From: UBA5359 sp002410925 [NCBI: bacterium UBP13_UBA5359]
Lineage (GTDB): Bacteria; UBP13; UBA5359
Reading direction: 5' to 3'
Length of the DNA: 64,000 bases
Assembly: GCA_002410925.1 (NCBI GenBank)
Contig: DHPR01000013.1
Span: 62,001 to 126,000 of the forward strand
Each line of letters starts with the position of its first letter. Position 1 is the first letter of the stretch. Below are positions 40,267 to 49,007 of the stretch, piece after piece. The translations under genes and the position numbers were made by a program. Under the pieces are notes generated by a model, which ran no database searches, was not told the DNA's origin, and saw only the letters and a program-made list of their open reading frames with translations.

Positions 40267-42513
40267 ATGGTGGAGAGATACGGTAAGAGTATTGTCATAA
40301 TGATTTTTGCATTATCAGTCTTTTGGGGAATTTCAATTCATCCGGTTGCAGCGGATAGTGAAATTCGTGCGGCTGTGGTATCGGCTACCGCCACTGCTAC
40401 CGCCACTGACGAAAGAGATAAAGGTATCGCATCTACTGCGGGAAAAGAGCAGTCTCAAGAGGATAAAGACGAAAGTAAAAAACCGGCTGCGAGCAAGCCT
40501 GTCTTAAGGAAATCTGAGGAGACAAAGCCGGCTGCGAGCAAGCCTGTTGCGCCAAAGCCGGTAACCGGCAGAGCTTTGCCTCCCAAAGAGGCTCCTTTGC
40601 CTGCAGACCGCAATGATGCAAAGCCTCCGATTGTAGGACGAACACCGTCACCCGTTACCCCTGTTAAAAGGCCTCAGCCTTACCCGGCAAAGGAGGCCAG
40701 GATAAGAATATATTCCCGCCCCGGTAACGCTGCTGTCTATATAAATGACCTCTTTAAAGGCCATACTTTATCCAGCGGTCCGCTTCTTTTGACAGAGAGA
40801 GAGGGTAAGCATACAGTAAAGTTGATTCTTTCCGGGTACCTTGAATGGTCCAAGTCCGTTATGCTGCGCTCCGGAACAATCTTTGAGCTTGTTGCCGATC
40901 TGACCCCGCAGCCGGGCTATGGAGGATTGCAAATCAGCACATATCCGGCCGGGACGGATATCTATCTTGATGGGCGCCTGGTTGGTAACAGCGGATCCGT
41001 ATCCAGGCTGGATATCGCTGAAATATCTGAAGGTGAGCATCGTTTAACCGGCAGGGCGTCCGGTTTCAGGGATGCCAGTACCACAGTAAGAGTGCATAAA
41101 AACTCCATTACCAAAGTATCTTTGGTATTATCTTACAGACAGACAGACAGCCGGGGAGGAGAGTTGGTGATCATATCCAGCCCTGGGAAGGTTGCTGTCT
41201 ATGTAGACAACCGGTTTGCAGGAATCACTTCATGGGGCGGGTATCTCCTGATCAGCCGGCTGGCCCCGGGCTATCATTACATACGGGCGTATCTTCAGGA
41301 TTATCGTGTCTGGGAGTCATGGGTGCTGATAAGCGATAACGATGTCAGCAATCTCCATATACATCTTGAAAGAGAGAGCTTCATAGAACCGCGTTATTAT
41401 AAATATTCCGGCATATCGCTGCATTGTAATATCAGCGGCGCCCGGGTTTATCTCAATGGTAGCTATGTGGGCTTGACGGATTACGGTGGAGACCTTGGTC
41501 TGTATGATCTATCGGCGGGAGAGCATGAACTGCGTTTAACCAGGACAGGTTACCAGGATTGGGTAAGAAGGATCACTTTGGAAGCAGGGCGCACAAGGGA
41601 TGTGGATGTTCATCTGGTGCCCAGAGAACAGATCGGCAGCCTCTCTATCCATTGCAATACACCTAATGTTGAGGTTTATTTGAATGACGAATACCTGGGC
41701 ACCATTACCAATGGCGATACGGCATTCTTTGAACGCATCAGCGCCGGCAGATACAACCTGGCGGTCAGGGCGGATGGCTATGAAGATTATAGCAGGATGA
41801 TCGAAATCAATGCTGAAGAGCGCCTTCAGCTGGAGGTGAAGATGGAGCCCAGTTCTCGGACAGGCTCTTTGGAAATTCTTGTCGCTCCGCCCGGAGCCAG
41901 CGTGATGATCGATGGGCAATCAATGGGATTTGCGCCCAGAAAAATTGATGACATCGCTGAAGGAGAGCACGAAGTGCTGTTGCTGGCGGTCGGTTATGTA
42001 GAATGGAGATCGATAGTCAGAACGGAGAGCGGCAAAGAGACTTCAGTTCACGCCGTTCTTGTGCGGGAAAGATCTGCAGCTGCCAAAACACCGGCTCCGC
42101 CATCGGCTCTTGTGCCGCCCTCTCCGCCGGAGCAGGATGTAATCATAATCACCGGCTCATCACCGTCCATTTATGTAAATGGACGACTGGTTGAGACAGA
42201 GACTGCACCCATAATCACCGCTGGAAGAGTGATGGTGCCTTTGCGCGGAGTTTTTCAGGCCTTTGGAGCTGTTGTTATCTGGAATTCCGATACAAAAACG
42301 GTTATATGCAGTATAGGAGAGAAGAGGGTTGCACTGCGCTCCGGAAGCCGTGAGGCTTTGGTAAACGGGAAAGCGTATCGCATTGACGCTCCCCCCGTAT
42401 TAAAGAATGGTAGAGTTCTGGTGCCGTTACGTTTTATCTCTGAAGCGCTGGCAGCCGACGTGCACTGGGATGACAACCTGAAGAGAGCTTATATTGAGGC
42501 TGAAAGCAATTGA
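40267..42513 (+). CDS. Secreted protein with six PEGA repeats and a copper-amine-oxidase-N-like domain
   Basis: The 748-residue product has a signal peptide (IVIMIFALSVFWGIS, then PVAA) and a Thr/Ala, Lys/Pro-rich linker with repeated KPAASKPV (about 40-145). Six PEGA-like beta domains of about 75 residues follow, starting near ARIRIYSRPGN, GGLQISTYPAG, GELVIISSPGK, SGISLHCNISG, GSLSIHCNTPN and GSLEILVAPPG. A Pro-rich linker leads to a C-terminal domain (about 635-745) with two VPLR motifs, the copper amine oxidase N-domain-like wall-associated fold. The protein is probably displayed at the cell surface, binding wall or glycans. It is divergent from cbiMQO. The ligand is unknown. Confidence 0.8.
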   Translation: MVERYGKSIVIMIFALSVFWGISIHPVAADSEIRAAVVSATATATATDERDKGIASTAGKEQSQEDKDESKKPAASKPVLRKSEETKPAASKPVAPKPVTGRALPPKEAPLPADRNDAKPPIVGRTPSPVTPVKRPQPYPAKEARIRIYSRPGNAAVYINDLFKGHTLSSGPLLLTEREGKHTVKLILSGYLEWSKSVMLRSGTIFELVADLTPQPGYGGLQISTYPAGTDIYLDGRLVGNSGSVSRLDIAEISEGEHRLTGRASGFRDASTTVRVHKNSITKVSLVLSYRQTDSRGGELVIISSPGKVAVYVDNRFAGITSWGGYLLISRLAPGYHYIRAYLQDYRVWESWVLISDNDVSNLHIHLERESFIEPRYYKYSGISLHCNISGARVYLNGSYVGLTDYGGDLGLYDLSAGEHELRLTRTGYQDWVRRITLEAGRTRDVDVHLVPREQIGSLSIHCNTPNVEVYLNDEYLGTITNGDTAFFERISAGRYNLAVRADGYEDYSRMIEINAEERLQLEVKMEPSSRTGSLEILVAPPGASVMIDGQSMGFAPRKIDDIAEGEHEVLLLAVGYVEWRSIVRTESGKETSVHAVLVRERSAAAKTPAPPSALVPPSPPEQDVIIITGSSPSIYVNGRLVETETAPIITAGRVMVPLRGVFQAFGAVVIWNSDTKTVICSIGEKRVALRSGSREALVNGKAYRIDAPPVLKNGRVLVPLRFISEALAADVHWDDNLKRAYIEAESN

Positions 42514-42544
42514 GCAGAGAGCCAAGAAGCTGTCGCAGAGTAAG

Positions 42545-42913
42545 TTATTGATTCAGCCTATCCCGTAATCTATCTGCCAGCAGGAGGATATCAAAGGGTT
42601 TGGTGATATAATCGGTAGCACCGTAAGCCATAGCCCTATCTATATCCTCCTGAGCAGTTTTAGCGGAGAGGATAATTATAGGCGTAGGCAATGGATTAGG
42701 CTTCTGCTTAAGGGCTTTGAGGACATCATAGCCGTTAAAGCCCGGCATCATGATATCCAGAAGAATAATATCGGGCTTCTCCTGCAAAATCTTCTGAATA
42801 CCCTCCAGGCCGGAACGAGCAGGTATAACTTCAAAGTCTTCGCTTTCCAGCGCCAGCTTTACCATCTGGATGGTATCCACACTATCCTCAATATACAGTA
42901 ACCTTATCGGCAT
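42545..42913 (-). CDS. Single-domain response regulator (CheY-like receiver)
   Basis: The start at 42913 (MPIRLLYIED, after a TAGGTAGGA leader) gives 122 residues, the size of a lone receiver domain. The acidic pair E9/D10, phosphoacceptor D53 in ILLDIMMPGFNG, the Ser/Thr position in IIILSAK and the conserved lysine in DYITKPFD are all present. There is no output domain and no histidine kinase in the window, so its partner is encoded elsewhere. It may relay phosphate, or bind a target protein as CheY does. A longer frame to 43009 is not supported by a ribosome binding site. Confidence 0.88.
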   Translation of the reverse strand: MPIRLLYIEDSVDTIQMVKLALESEDFEVIPARSGLEGIQKILQEKPDIILLDIMMPGFNGYDVLKALKQKPNPLPTPIIILSAKTAQEDIDRAMAYGATDYITKPFDILLLADRLRDRLNQ

Positions 42914-43046
42914 TTTCCTACCTAATACATACTGATAAAAATGACTGTGCGAATGCTTTGCGCATCGACATACAAGAGATTGGCAATAATCAATAAGGGC
43001 TGTTAACATTCAGCTTACCGGGGATAATCGGAACATAACAACGTTA

Positions 43047-43074
43047 AAATGCATTGACTGAGGATAATGCATTT
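43047..43074 (-). terminator. Possible terminator hairpin downstream of rpmB
   Basis: AAATGCATT (43047-43055) and AATGCATTT (43066-43074) are perfect nine-base inverted repeats around a ten-base loop. On the minus strand the stem is followed by TTAA, a short T-run. It lies between rpmB and the response regulator gene, so it could separate their transcripts. The stem is AT-rich, so efficiency is doubtful. Confidence 0.4.
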
Positions 43075-43098
43075 AGAGCTGGACGTACCGGCATATAT

Positions 43099-43278
43099 CT
43101 AAATAGCGTTTGTTCTCTTACAGCGCGTGCAAACCTTAAGCTTGCGCACAATACCGTTGATGCTGACAGTAGCAACCTGCAAATTAGGCATCCAGCGTCT
43201 CTTGTTTCTTACATGTGAATGACTTATGCTGTTTCCTGTCTGCGGCCTTTTACCGCATATCGAACATACCTTGGACAT
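43099..43278 (-). CDS. rpmB: 50S ribosomal protein L28
   Basis: The start at 43278 gives the normal 59-60 residue length; 22 residues upstream in the same frame are not part of the protein. The product begins MSKVCSICGKRPQTGNSISHS, then NKRRWMPNLQ, as in bacterial L28, and ends KVCTRCKRTNAI. The two C-X2-C pairs form the zinc ribbon of the C+ type of L28. GGAGGGC lies about ten bases upstream of the start. In many Firmicutes rpmB is divergent from an asp23-dak-recG group; here it is divergent from a DUF1858 gene and recG, so the asp23 and dak genes are missing from the interval. Confidence 0.95.
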   Translation of the reverse strand: MSKVCSICGKRPQTGNSISHSHVRNKRRWMPNLQVATVSINGIVRKLKVCTRCKRTNAI

Positions 43279-43337
43279 TATGGGAGCCCTCCGCAAATCA
43301 AGTCTTAACTGCAACATGTTAGCATAAACAGGAGTGC

Positions 43338-43369
43338 TTGACAAGAGGAATAAGAATATATGATATAAT
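43338..43369 (+). promoter_or_regulatory. Promoter ahead of the DUF1858 gene
   Basis: TTGACA at 43338-43343 is followed by TGATAT (43361-43366, 17-base spacer), which overlaps TATAAT (43364-43369, 20-base spacer). It lies in the divergent region between rpmB and the DUF1858 gene and probably also serves recG. Confidence 0.6.
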
Positions 43370-43430
43370 GAGTTACGAAGAAGGACAGAAACAGAAACAC
43401 GAAGAAAAATAAGACGGAGGATGATATAGA

Positions 43431-43682
43431 ATGGCAGAGAAGCGGATGCCGGAGCAACAGGGACCTGTATGCGTTACACCCGAGATGACCATTGCCGATG
43501 TGGTGCAACAGAAACCCGAAGCGGCAGCTATTCTAGCCGAATATGGGATGGGCTGCATCATGTGCATGGGAGCCATGGCAGAAACCCTGGCTGAAGGAGC
43601 AATGATGCATGGTGTGGATATCGATGAATTGCTTGAAAAGTTGAATGGTACAGAAGCCGAAAAAGAAGCGCCGAAGAGATAA
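43431..43682 (+). CDS. DUF1858-domain protein
   Basis: The 83-residue product contains VTPEMTIADVVQQKPEAAAIL followed by EYGMGCIMCMGAMAETL, the DUF1858 pattern: a small helical domain with two cysteines (here C-X2-C) near the end of the second helix. Members are often fused to or near redox and hybrid-cluster proteins and are suspected of thiol or metal binding; no function is proven. GGAGGATG precedes the start. It is 53 bp ahead of recG on the same strand. Confidence 0.85.
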   Translation: MAEKRMPEQQGPVCVTPEMTIADVVQQKPEAAAILAEYGMGCIMCMGAMAETLAEGAMMHGVDIDELLEKLNGTEAEKEAPKR

Positions 43683-43735
43683 GCAAAGCGGGCAGACCTG
43701 AAAACGTATATAACGTATATTAAGAGAACTCCAAT

Positions 43736-45838
43736 ATGGCAATCGATAATCAACAATTAGCAAATATGCCTGCGAAGCTTTCCTCTCTTATTAAGGAACC
43801 GGCTGAAATATCTGTGTCTCATTTGAAGGGCGTGGGCGCAAAGAGAGCGGCGCAGTTGGAGAGGCTTGGTATCCGTACCATCCTTGATTTGATATACCTT
43901 ATGCCGCATAGATGGGAGAACAGAGGAAAGCTGCTTAAGGTGGAAGATCTTTATTCTCTGGCAGGCAAACTTCCGAAGAGGGTATTGGTGAGGGGGCAGC
44001 TGACCGGCATCTTTGAACGGCGTCCCGGGCCGCGGCGTCATCTTCTTACCGCTCGGCTGTCGGGAAAGGACGGCCGGCAGGCGGAGGCAGTATGGTTCAA
44101 CCAGCCCTATATCAAGGAAGCTCTTCTGAAGGCCGGAGAGAGGATTACTATAGCTGCTTCTCCTGTAATTCGCAATGGCAAATTGCAATTGCAATCTCCT
44201 CGGCTGGAAACCGGGGAGATTAAAGAGTGCCTTCCTGTTTATCCATTGACCGAAGGGCTCGCTCAGGGATGGCTGCGTACATTAATTAAATCTGCTTGCA
44301 CTGAATATCTTCAATTTGTTAGAGATCCTCTGCCCGGGTATATAACCGAAGCGGAAGGGCTGATGCCGCTGCACCAGGCCATTGAAACTCTGCATAATCC
44401 CGAGAATCTTGATGCTGCCGAGGCGGCACTGGCTAGAATCTCCTTTGAAAAGGCCTTTATCTACCAGGTTATGATACAATCAGGGCGTATGCAGCGCTTC
44501 AAAGAAGCCGGAGTGCCGTTGAGAAACGGTAACGGTGAACGCCGTAAATTGCTGGATTCTCTGCCGTTCTCTTTGACCGGTGACCAGAAACAGGCCTTGC
44601 AGGAGATAGATAGAGATCTTGAATCACCCTATCCAATGCGGCGTCTGCTTCAGGGAGAGGTCGGCTCCGGCAAAACAATACTGGCCTCTCTGGCGGCGTT
44701 GAAGGCTGTTGCCGCCGGCTACCAGGCGGTGCTTATGAGTCCGACTGAAATTTTAGCCAGACAGAGCCGGGATATTTTTGAGAAATTTTTCGCTCCGCTC
44801 GGTATTAATGTCCGCCTGCTTATCGGCCAGATGCGAGCCTCAGAGAAAAAACAGGTCATCCAGGAATTGACGGCAGGCAAGCCAGCTGTTACGGTTGGCA
44901 CGCATGCATTGATTCAGGAAAGCGTAGAGTTTACACGGCTGGGCCTGGTGATTATCGATGAGCAGCATCGGTTTGGAGTGCTGCAAAGATTATCGTTGAC
45001 CTCAAAGGGTATCAATCCTCATATTCTTGTCATGACCGCCACGCCAATTCCGCGTACACTGGTAATGGCCCTCTATGGTGAGCTGGAACAATCCGTTATC
45101 AAAGAGTTGCCGTCGGGACGCGGCAGGACAGCTACCTATCTGGCAAGCGAAGCCGGACGCAAGAGAGTTTATGGTCATATACTCAAGGAGACGGAGCAGG
45201 GGCGTCAGGCATACATAGTATGTCCTGCTATTGAGGAGAATATGGAGGCTGACCTGACTGCGGCTGAAGAGATGTTTGAGCGATTGAGAAGCGGTATCTT
45301 CTCCGACAAACGGCTTGGATTACTGCACGGCAGGATGCCCGCGCCTCATAAAGAGGAAGTGATGAGTGCTTTCCGAAGTGGAATGCTCGATATTCTAGTA
45401 GCTACTACCGTTGTTGAAGTGGGAGTGGATGTTCCCAATGCCACAGTTATGATGGTGGAGAATGCTGATCGCTTTGGATTGGCTCAGCTTCATCAGTTAC
45501 GTGGCAGAGTCGGGCGCGGTATGCATGATGCCGTTTGCGTTCTTATGTGCGATAAGGTTTCAAAGCAATCTGAAAAACGCCTGAAAGCTTTCTCGCAAAC
45601 AAATGACGGTTTCAAGATTGCCGAACTGGATTACAGGCTGAGAGGGCCGGGAAACCCGTGCGGATTTGAACAGCATGGATTTGAAACCGCCAGGCTGATA
45701 GCCGGCCTTGAAGAGGATTTGCTTGAACGTGCTATCGATTCAGCCGCAAAAATTCTTGAGAGCGATCCCAGTTTACAGAAGAGCGCCCATCAGGGATTAA
45801 AGCAAAGTATTATACCTGATATTCAAATTGGGTATTAA
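43736..45838 (+). CDS. recG: ATP-dependent DNA helicase RecG
   Basis: The 700-residue protein has the RecG layout. The N-terminal wedge (OB) domain is about 25-240 (LKGVGAKRAAQLERLGI at its start). The superfamily 2 helicase core follows: Walker A GEVGSGKT, DEQHRFGVLQR for motif II, TATPIPRTL for motif III, and the second RecA-like domain with VGVDVPNATVMM and QLRGRVGRG. The C-terminal TRG region is recognisable in DGFKIAELDYRLRGPG. RecG remodels stalled replication forks and branch-migrates Holliday junctions. It heads a co-directional series with rsmD and coaD. Confidence 0.95.
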   Translation: MAIDNQQLANMPAKLSSLIKEPAEISVSHLKGVGAKRAAQLERLGIRTILDLIYLMPHRWENRGKLLKVEDLYSLAGKLPKRVLVRGQLTGIFERRPGPRRHLLTARLSGKDGRQAEAVWFNQPYIKEALLKAGERITIAASPVIRNGKLQLQSPRLETGEIKECLPVYPLTEGLAQGWLRTLIKSACTEYLQFVRDPLPGYITEAEGLMPLHQAIETLHNPENLDAAEAALARISFEKAFIYQVMIQSGRMQRFKEAGVPLRNGNGERRKLLDSLPFSLTGDQKQALQEIDRDLESPYPMRRLLQGEVGSGKTILASLAALKAVAAGYQAVLMSPTEILARQSRDIFEKFFAPLGINVRLLIGQMRASEKKQVIQELTAGKPAVTVGTHALIQESVEFTRLGLVIIDEQHRFGVLQRLSLTSKGINPHILVMTATPIPRTLVMALYGELEQSVIKELPSGRGRTATYLASEAGRKRVYGHILKETEQGRQAYIVCPAIEENMEADLTAAEEMFERLRSGIFSDKRLGLLHGRMPAPHKEEVMSAFRSGMLDILVATTVVEVGVDVPNATVMMVENADRFGLAQLHQLRGRVGRGMHDAVCVLMCDKVSKQSEKRLKAFSQTNDGFKIAELDYRLRGPGNPCGFEQHGFETARLIAGLEEDLLERAIDSAAKILESDPSLQKSAHQGLKQSIIPDIQIGY

Positions 45839-45889
45839 TAACCAATAACTACCGCGCCGAAGGCGATGCTATTGTAGGAGAGAGATGAT

Positions 45890-46453
45890 TTGCGTATAAT
45901 AACCGGTGAAGCCAGATACAGGAAGCTTAAAACTCCTAAAGGCAGGAATTTGAGACCAACCTCGGATATTGTCAAAGAGGGTTTGTTCAATATCATAGGC
46001 AACGGTATCCGAGGGGCAAGGTTTTTAGATATTTTTGCCGGTACCGGAAATGTCGGCATAGAAGCCATAAGTCGGGGTGCTGAGAGAGCTGATTTCCTGG
46101 AATTATCCAGGGGGCATATAGCCGTAATAAGGGATAATCTGCGTACTTGCGGTTTCGCTGGTAGAGCCGGCGTACACGGAGGAAAAGCGGAGCAGTTATT
46201 GGCCATGCTGGCCTCAGCTGATATAAAGTATGATTATATTTATGCTGATCCGCCATACGATTATGAAGAGTACGGTACGTTGCTGGAACAGATATCCGAA
46301 TTGGGATTGCTCAACGAGGGCGGTTCTCTCTTCCTGGAAACAGGCCGCCGTACCGTGCTGCCGGATGAGGCAGGCGATTTTGCAGTTGTTCGTAAATATA
46401 GGTATGGGAACACAGTATTAACGTTATATAGAAGAGCTACTCAAAAGAGGTAA
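45890..46453 (+). CDS. rsmD: 16S rRNA (guanine966-N2)-methyltransferase
   Basis: The gene has a TTG start at 45890 after AGGAGAG. The 187-residue product begins MRIITGEARYRKLKTPKG and TSDIVKEGLFNII, as in RsmD. The SAM-binding loop is LDIFAGTGNVGIEAISRGA, and YADPPYDYEEY is the catalytic (N/D)PPY motif. It methylates G966 of 16S rRNA during 30S assembly. The rsmD-coaD pair is conserved in most bacteria, and coaD follows 35 bp later. The start codon is atypical, but no better ATG fits the conserved N-terminus. Confidence 0.93.
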   Translation: MRIITGEARYRKLKTPKGRNLRPTSDIVKEGLFNIIGNGIRGARFLDIFAGTGNVGIEAISRGAERADFLELSRGHIAVIRDNLRTCGFAGRAGVHGGKAEQLLAMLASADIKYDYIYADPPYDYEEYGTLLEQISELGLLNEGGSLFLETGRRTVLPDEAGDFAVVRKYRYGNTVLTLYRRATQKR

Positions 46454-46488
46454 ATGTAAATTCTGAATTTCCATATAAGGAGTATGCC

Positions 46489-46974
46489 ATGAGAACGGCA
46501 CTATACCCGGGCAGTTTTGATCCGGTAACCAATGGTCATATTGATATTATAAAGAGAGCTGCCGCTATATTTGATCATCTTATAGTGGCTGTAGCCGTCA
46601 ATAAGAAAAAGCAGGCATTGTTCTCTTTGGATGAGCGTTTGGAGATGCTGCATGAGGTTGTCAGTGACATAGCCGGGGTAGAGGTTGCTTCCTTTGGCGG
46701 CTTGCTGGTAAAATATGCCAGAGAAAACGGAGTAAGCGCCATTGTGAAGGGCCTGCGAGCCATTTCGGATTTTGAGTTTGAATTGCAGATGGCTTCAACT
46801 AATCATAAGCTGGAACCCGGTATAGAAACGCTCTTTATGATGACATCCAATGAATACTCCTTTCTTAGCTCCAGCATGGTCAAAGAGATTGCCGGTTACG
46901 GAGCTTCCGTAGCCTGTATGGTTCCGCCTTATGTCGAGAGGCGGTTGCGAGAGAAGCTGGATAGAGAGGCTTGA
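46489..46974 (+). CDS. coaD: Phosphopantetheine adenylyltransferase
   Basis: The 161-residue protein is full length. It starts MRTALYPGSFDPVTNGHIDI, with the T/HxGH nucleotidyltransferase motif (TNGH), then VKGLRAISDFEFELQMASTN, the substrate-binding block of CoaD, and EYSFLSSSMVKEIA, the ISSTxVR-like C-terminal motif. It makes dephospho-CoA from phosphopantetheine and ATP, the fourth step of CoA synthesis. The gene follows rsmD, as in many genomes. An AAGGAG sits in the short gap before ATG 46489. It also supplies a precursor needed for acyl carrier protein encoded further along. Confidence 0.95.
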   Translation: MRTALYPGSFDPVTNGHIDIIKRAAAIFDHLIVAVAVNKKKQALFSLDERLEMLHEVVSDIAGVEVASFGGLLVKYARENGVSAIVKGLRAISDFEFELQMASTNHKLEPGIETLFMMTSNEYSFLSSSMVKEIAGYGASVACMVPPYVERRLREKLDREA

Positions 46975-47074
46975 GTTGGGGCGGATTGTTCAGCACTGGG
47001 GCGAGTTGTTCGGTGTTCGAGTCCGTTTGCAGATAACAATTGCCGCTGAAGGCGGCGCAGGGGGAGGCTAAGTT

Positions 47075-47527
47075 GTGGATATTCTTAAGCTGATGGATCG
47101 TCTTGAGGAACTGATGGAAAGTAGTCGGAGCATGCCTTTTGGAAAGAAGCTGATTGATGAAGATAAGGTCTTTGTTCTCATCAACCGAATAAGAGCTGCT
47201 ATGCCGGAGGAGATAAAGCAGGCCAGGCAGATTTCCAAAGAGAGAGAGAAGATATTATCTCAGGCACAGGAAGAAGCTGATGCCATGCTGGAAGACGCTC
47301 GCCAAAAGGTGGAACAGATGATTGTGGAAAGTGAGATTCTGGCGGCGGCAGAGAGAGAGGCCGGCAGGATATTGCAGGAAGCGGAAATCAGAGCTTCCGA
47401 GACCAGAGCCGGTGCCGATCATTATGCCGGAGACGTCCTTTCACGGGTGGCCGATTACCTGGAAAGAGCCCAATCAACCATCTCTGCTGCAAGCAGTGAC
47501 CTGCAAAGCCATAAGAGCGAGGATTGA
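47075..47527 (+). CDS. Coiled-coil protein (DivIVA/AtpF-like), function unknown
   Basis: The gene has a GTG start at 47075 after GGGGGAGG. The 150-residue product is almost wholly helical: a short N-terminal DILKLMDRLEELMESSRS, a conserved GKKLIDEDKVFVLINRIR AAMPEE stretch, then an Ala/Glu/Gln-rich coiled coil (about 60-145). No membrane segment is seen. Similar small proteins lie between coaD and ackA in clostridial and related genomes; they resemble DivIVA or the soluble part of ATP synthase subunit b. A role in cell division or envelope positioning is possible but unproven. An imperfect 21-bp tandem repeat (TTGGGGCGGATTGTTC-like) lies just upstream at about 46976-47020. Confidence 0.6.
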   Translation: MDILKLMDRLEELMESSRSMPFGKKLIDEDKVFVLINRIRAAMPEEIKQARQISKEREKILSQAQEEADAMLEDARQKVEQMIVESEILAAAEREAGRILQEAEIRASETRAGADHYAGDVLSRVADYLERAQSTISAASSDLQSHKSED

Positions 47528-47552
47528 CGGACAAATCACTATAGCATATAAT
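47524..47552 (+). promoter_or_regulatory. ackA promoter
   Basis: TTGACG (47524-47529), a 17-base spacer and TATAAT (47547-47552) form a strong promoter that overlaps the stop codon of the coiled-coil gene. The ackA start lies 41 bases after the -10 box. Confidence 0.75.
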
Positions 47553-47592
47553 TAACCTGTTTTTGCCCCGTGCGACTTATGGAAGGTGTATT

Positions 47593-48795
47593 ATGAAAGT
47601 TCTGGTTATTAATTGTGGCAGCTCATCGCTCAAGTTTCAGCTCATCGATATGCAGAATAAATCTGTTCTGGCTCGCGGGCTGGTTGATAGAATAGGTGTG
47701 CAGGGTTCATCTCTGTTCAAGGTTGCCTTTAATGGCGATAAAGAAGAGAGAGAAGTTCGGGCTGGAAATCATCAGAAAGCACTGGAGACCGTTATACAAT
47801 GTTTAACGGCGCCGGGTAAAGGGCCGTTGACCTCGCTCAATGAGATCGATGCTGTAGGGCATCGCGTTTTGCATGGCGGCAAGGTATATCAATCAGCACT
47901 GATTGATGAGAAGATAAAGAGAATAATTGAAGATTGTTCTATAATGGGCCCGTTGCATAATCCACCGGCCCTTATGGGGATTAATGCGGCTGAGAAGCTG
48001 CTTCCCGGTGTGCCGCAGGTTGCGGTCTTTGATACGGCATTTTTTCATACCATGCCGGAGAAAGCATATACCTATGCGCTGCCATACGAAATCTGCAAAA
48101 GCTATGGCATCAGGCGCTACGGTTTTCACGGCACCTCACATCGCTATGTAGTACGGCATGCCTTGCAGCTGCCGGAATTAGCAGATAAAGAGAAGAAAGA
48201 TATATCTCTTATCACATGCCATTTGGGCAATGGGTGCAGCATTACCGCTTCCGTAGGCGGGCAAGCCGTTGATACCAGTATGGGCTTCACACCGCTGGAA
48301 GGCCTGGTCATGGGCACCAGATGCGGCGATATAGACCCGGCTATCGTACCCTTTTTGCAGAAGAACGCCGGAATGGATCCCGAAGAGATAGATACCCTGA
48401 TGAACAAGAAGAGCGGTCTGCTTGGGCTAACGGGAATCAGCAGCGATATGCGTGATATAGAGGAAGCCGCCGAAAGAGGGGAAGAGAGAGCTGTTCTGGC
48501 TCTGGATATCTTCTGCTATCGTATTATAAAATATATAGGGGCCTATACCTTTGCTATGGGAAGAGTAGATGCGATTTGTTTTACTGCCGGTATAGGCGAG
48601 AACAGCCCGACAATCAGAAAGCGGATATGCAACGGACTGAACGGGCTGGGGGTAGAACTCGATGAGCAGGCTAACGCGGCCGCATTCGGATGCGAGGCTG
48701 TTATCAGCAGCCCCGCTTCGAAGGTTTTAATGGCGGTTGTTCCTACAGATGAAGAGCTGATGATCGCCATGGAAACCAGGGAAGTAATCGCTTAA
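47593..48795 (+). CDS. ackA: Acetate kinase
   Basis: ATG 47593 follows GAAGGTG; ten more residues upstream in frame are not part of the family. The 400-residue product has the family length and motifs: MKVLVINCGSSSLKFQL, HRVLHGGKVY, FDTAFFHTMPEKAYTYALP, RYGFHGTSHRYV with a catalytic histidine, HLGNGCSI, and GIGENSPTIRKRICNGL. The ASKHA kinase converts acetate and ATP to acetyl phosphate, or the reverse to yield ATP in fermentation. No pta gene is adjacent. Placement just before rpmF-plsX is common in clostridial and related genomes. Confidence 0.96.
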   Translation: MKVLVINCGSSSLKFQLIDMQNKSVLARGLVDRIGVQGSSLFKVAFNGDKEEREVRAGNHQKALETVIQCLTAPGKGPLTSLNEIDAVGHRVLHGGKVYQSALIDEKIKRIIEDCSIMGPLHNPPALMGINAAEKLLPGVPQVAVFDTAFFHTMPEKAYTYALPYEICKSYGIRRYGFHGTSHRYVVRHALQLPELADKEKKDISLITCHLGNGCSITASVGGQAVDTSMGFTPLEGLVMGTRCGDIDPAIVPFLQKNAGMDPEEIDTLMNKKSGLLGLTGISSDMRDIEEAAERGEERAVLALDIFCYRIIKYIGAYTFAMGRVDAICFTAGIGENSPTIRKRICNGLNGLGVELDEQANAAAFGCEAVISSPASKVLMAVVPTDEELMIAMETREVIA

Positions 48796-48811
48796 TAGGA
48801 GGATAAAATAA

Positions 48812-48997
48812 ATGGCATTGCCGAAATACAGAACATCCAAGGCAAGAAGAGATAAGAGGCGCACACACTGGAAGATTTCTGCCACCAATGTAGCGCATTG
48901 CTCAAGGTGCAAAGCCGCCAAGCTGCCGCATACCGTTTGCGAAAAATGTGGTTTCTATGGCGGCAGGGAGGCCGTAACGGTCGCTGCGGCAGAATAG
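48812..48997 (+). CDS. rpmF: 50S ribosomal protein L32
   Basis: The 61-residue protein starts MALPKYRTSKARRDKRRTHW, the conserved L32 N-terminus, then CSRCKAAKLPHTVCEKCGFY with four cysteines of a zinc ribbon (C-X2-C and C-X2-C), ending in an Ala-rich tail. AGGAGG precedes the start. Its place between ackA and plsX is the usual one, where L32 is linked with the start of fatty-acid and phospholipid synthesis. Only ten bases separate it from plsX, so they share a transcript. Confidence 0.95.
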   Translation: MALPKYRTSKARRDKRRTHWKISATNVAHCSRCKAAKLPHTVCEKCGFYGGREAVTVAAAE

Positions 48998-49007
48998 ACC
49001 GTTTCTT

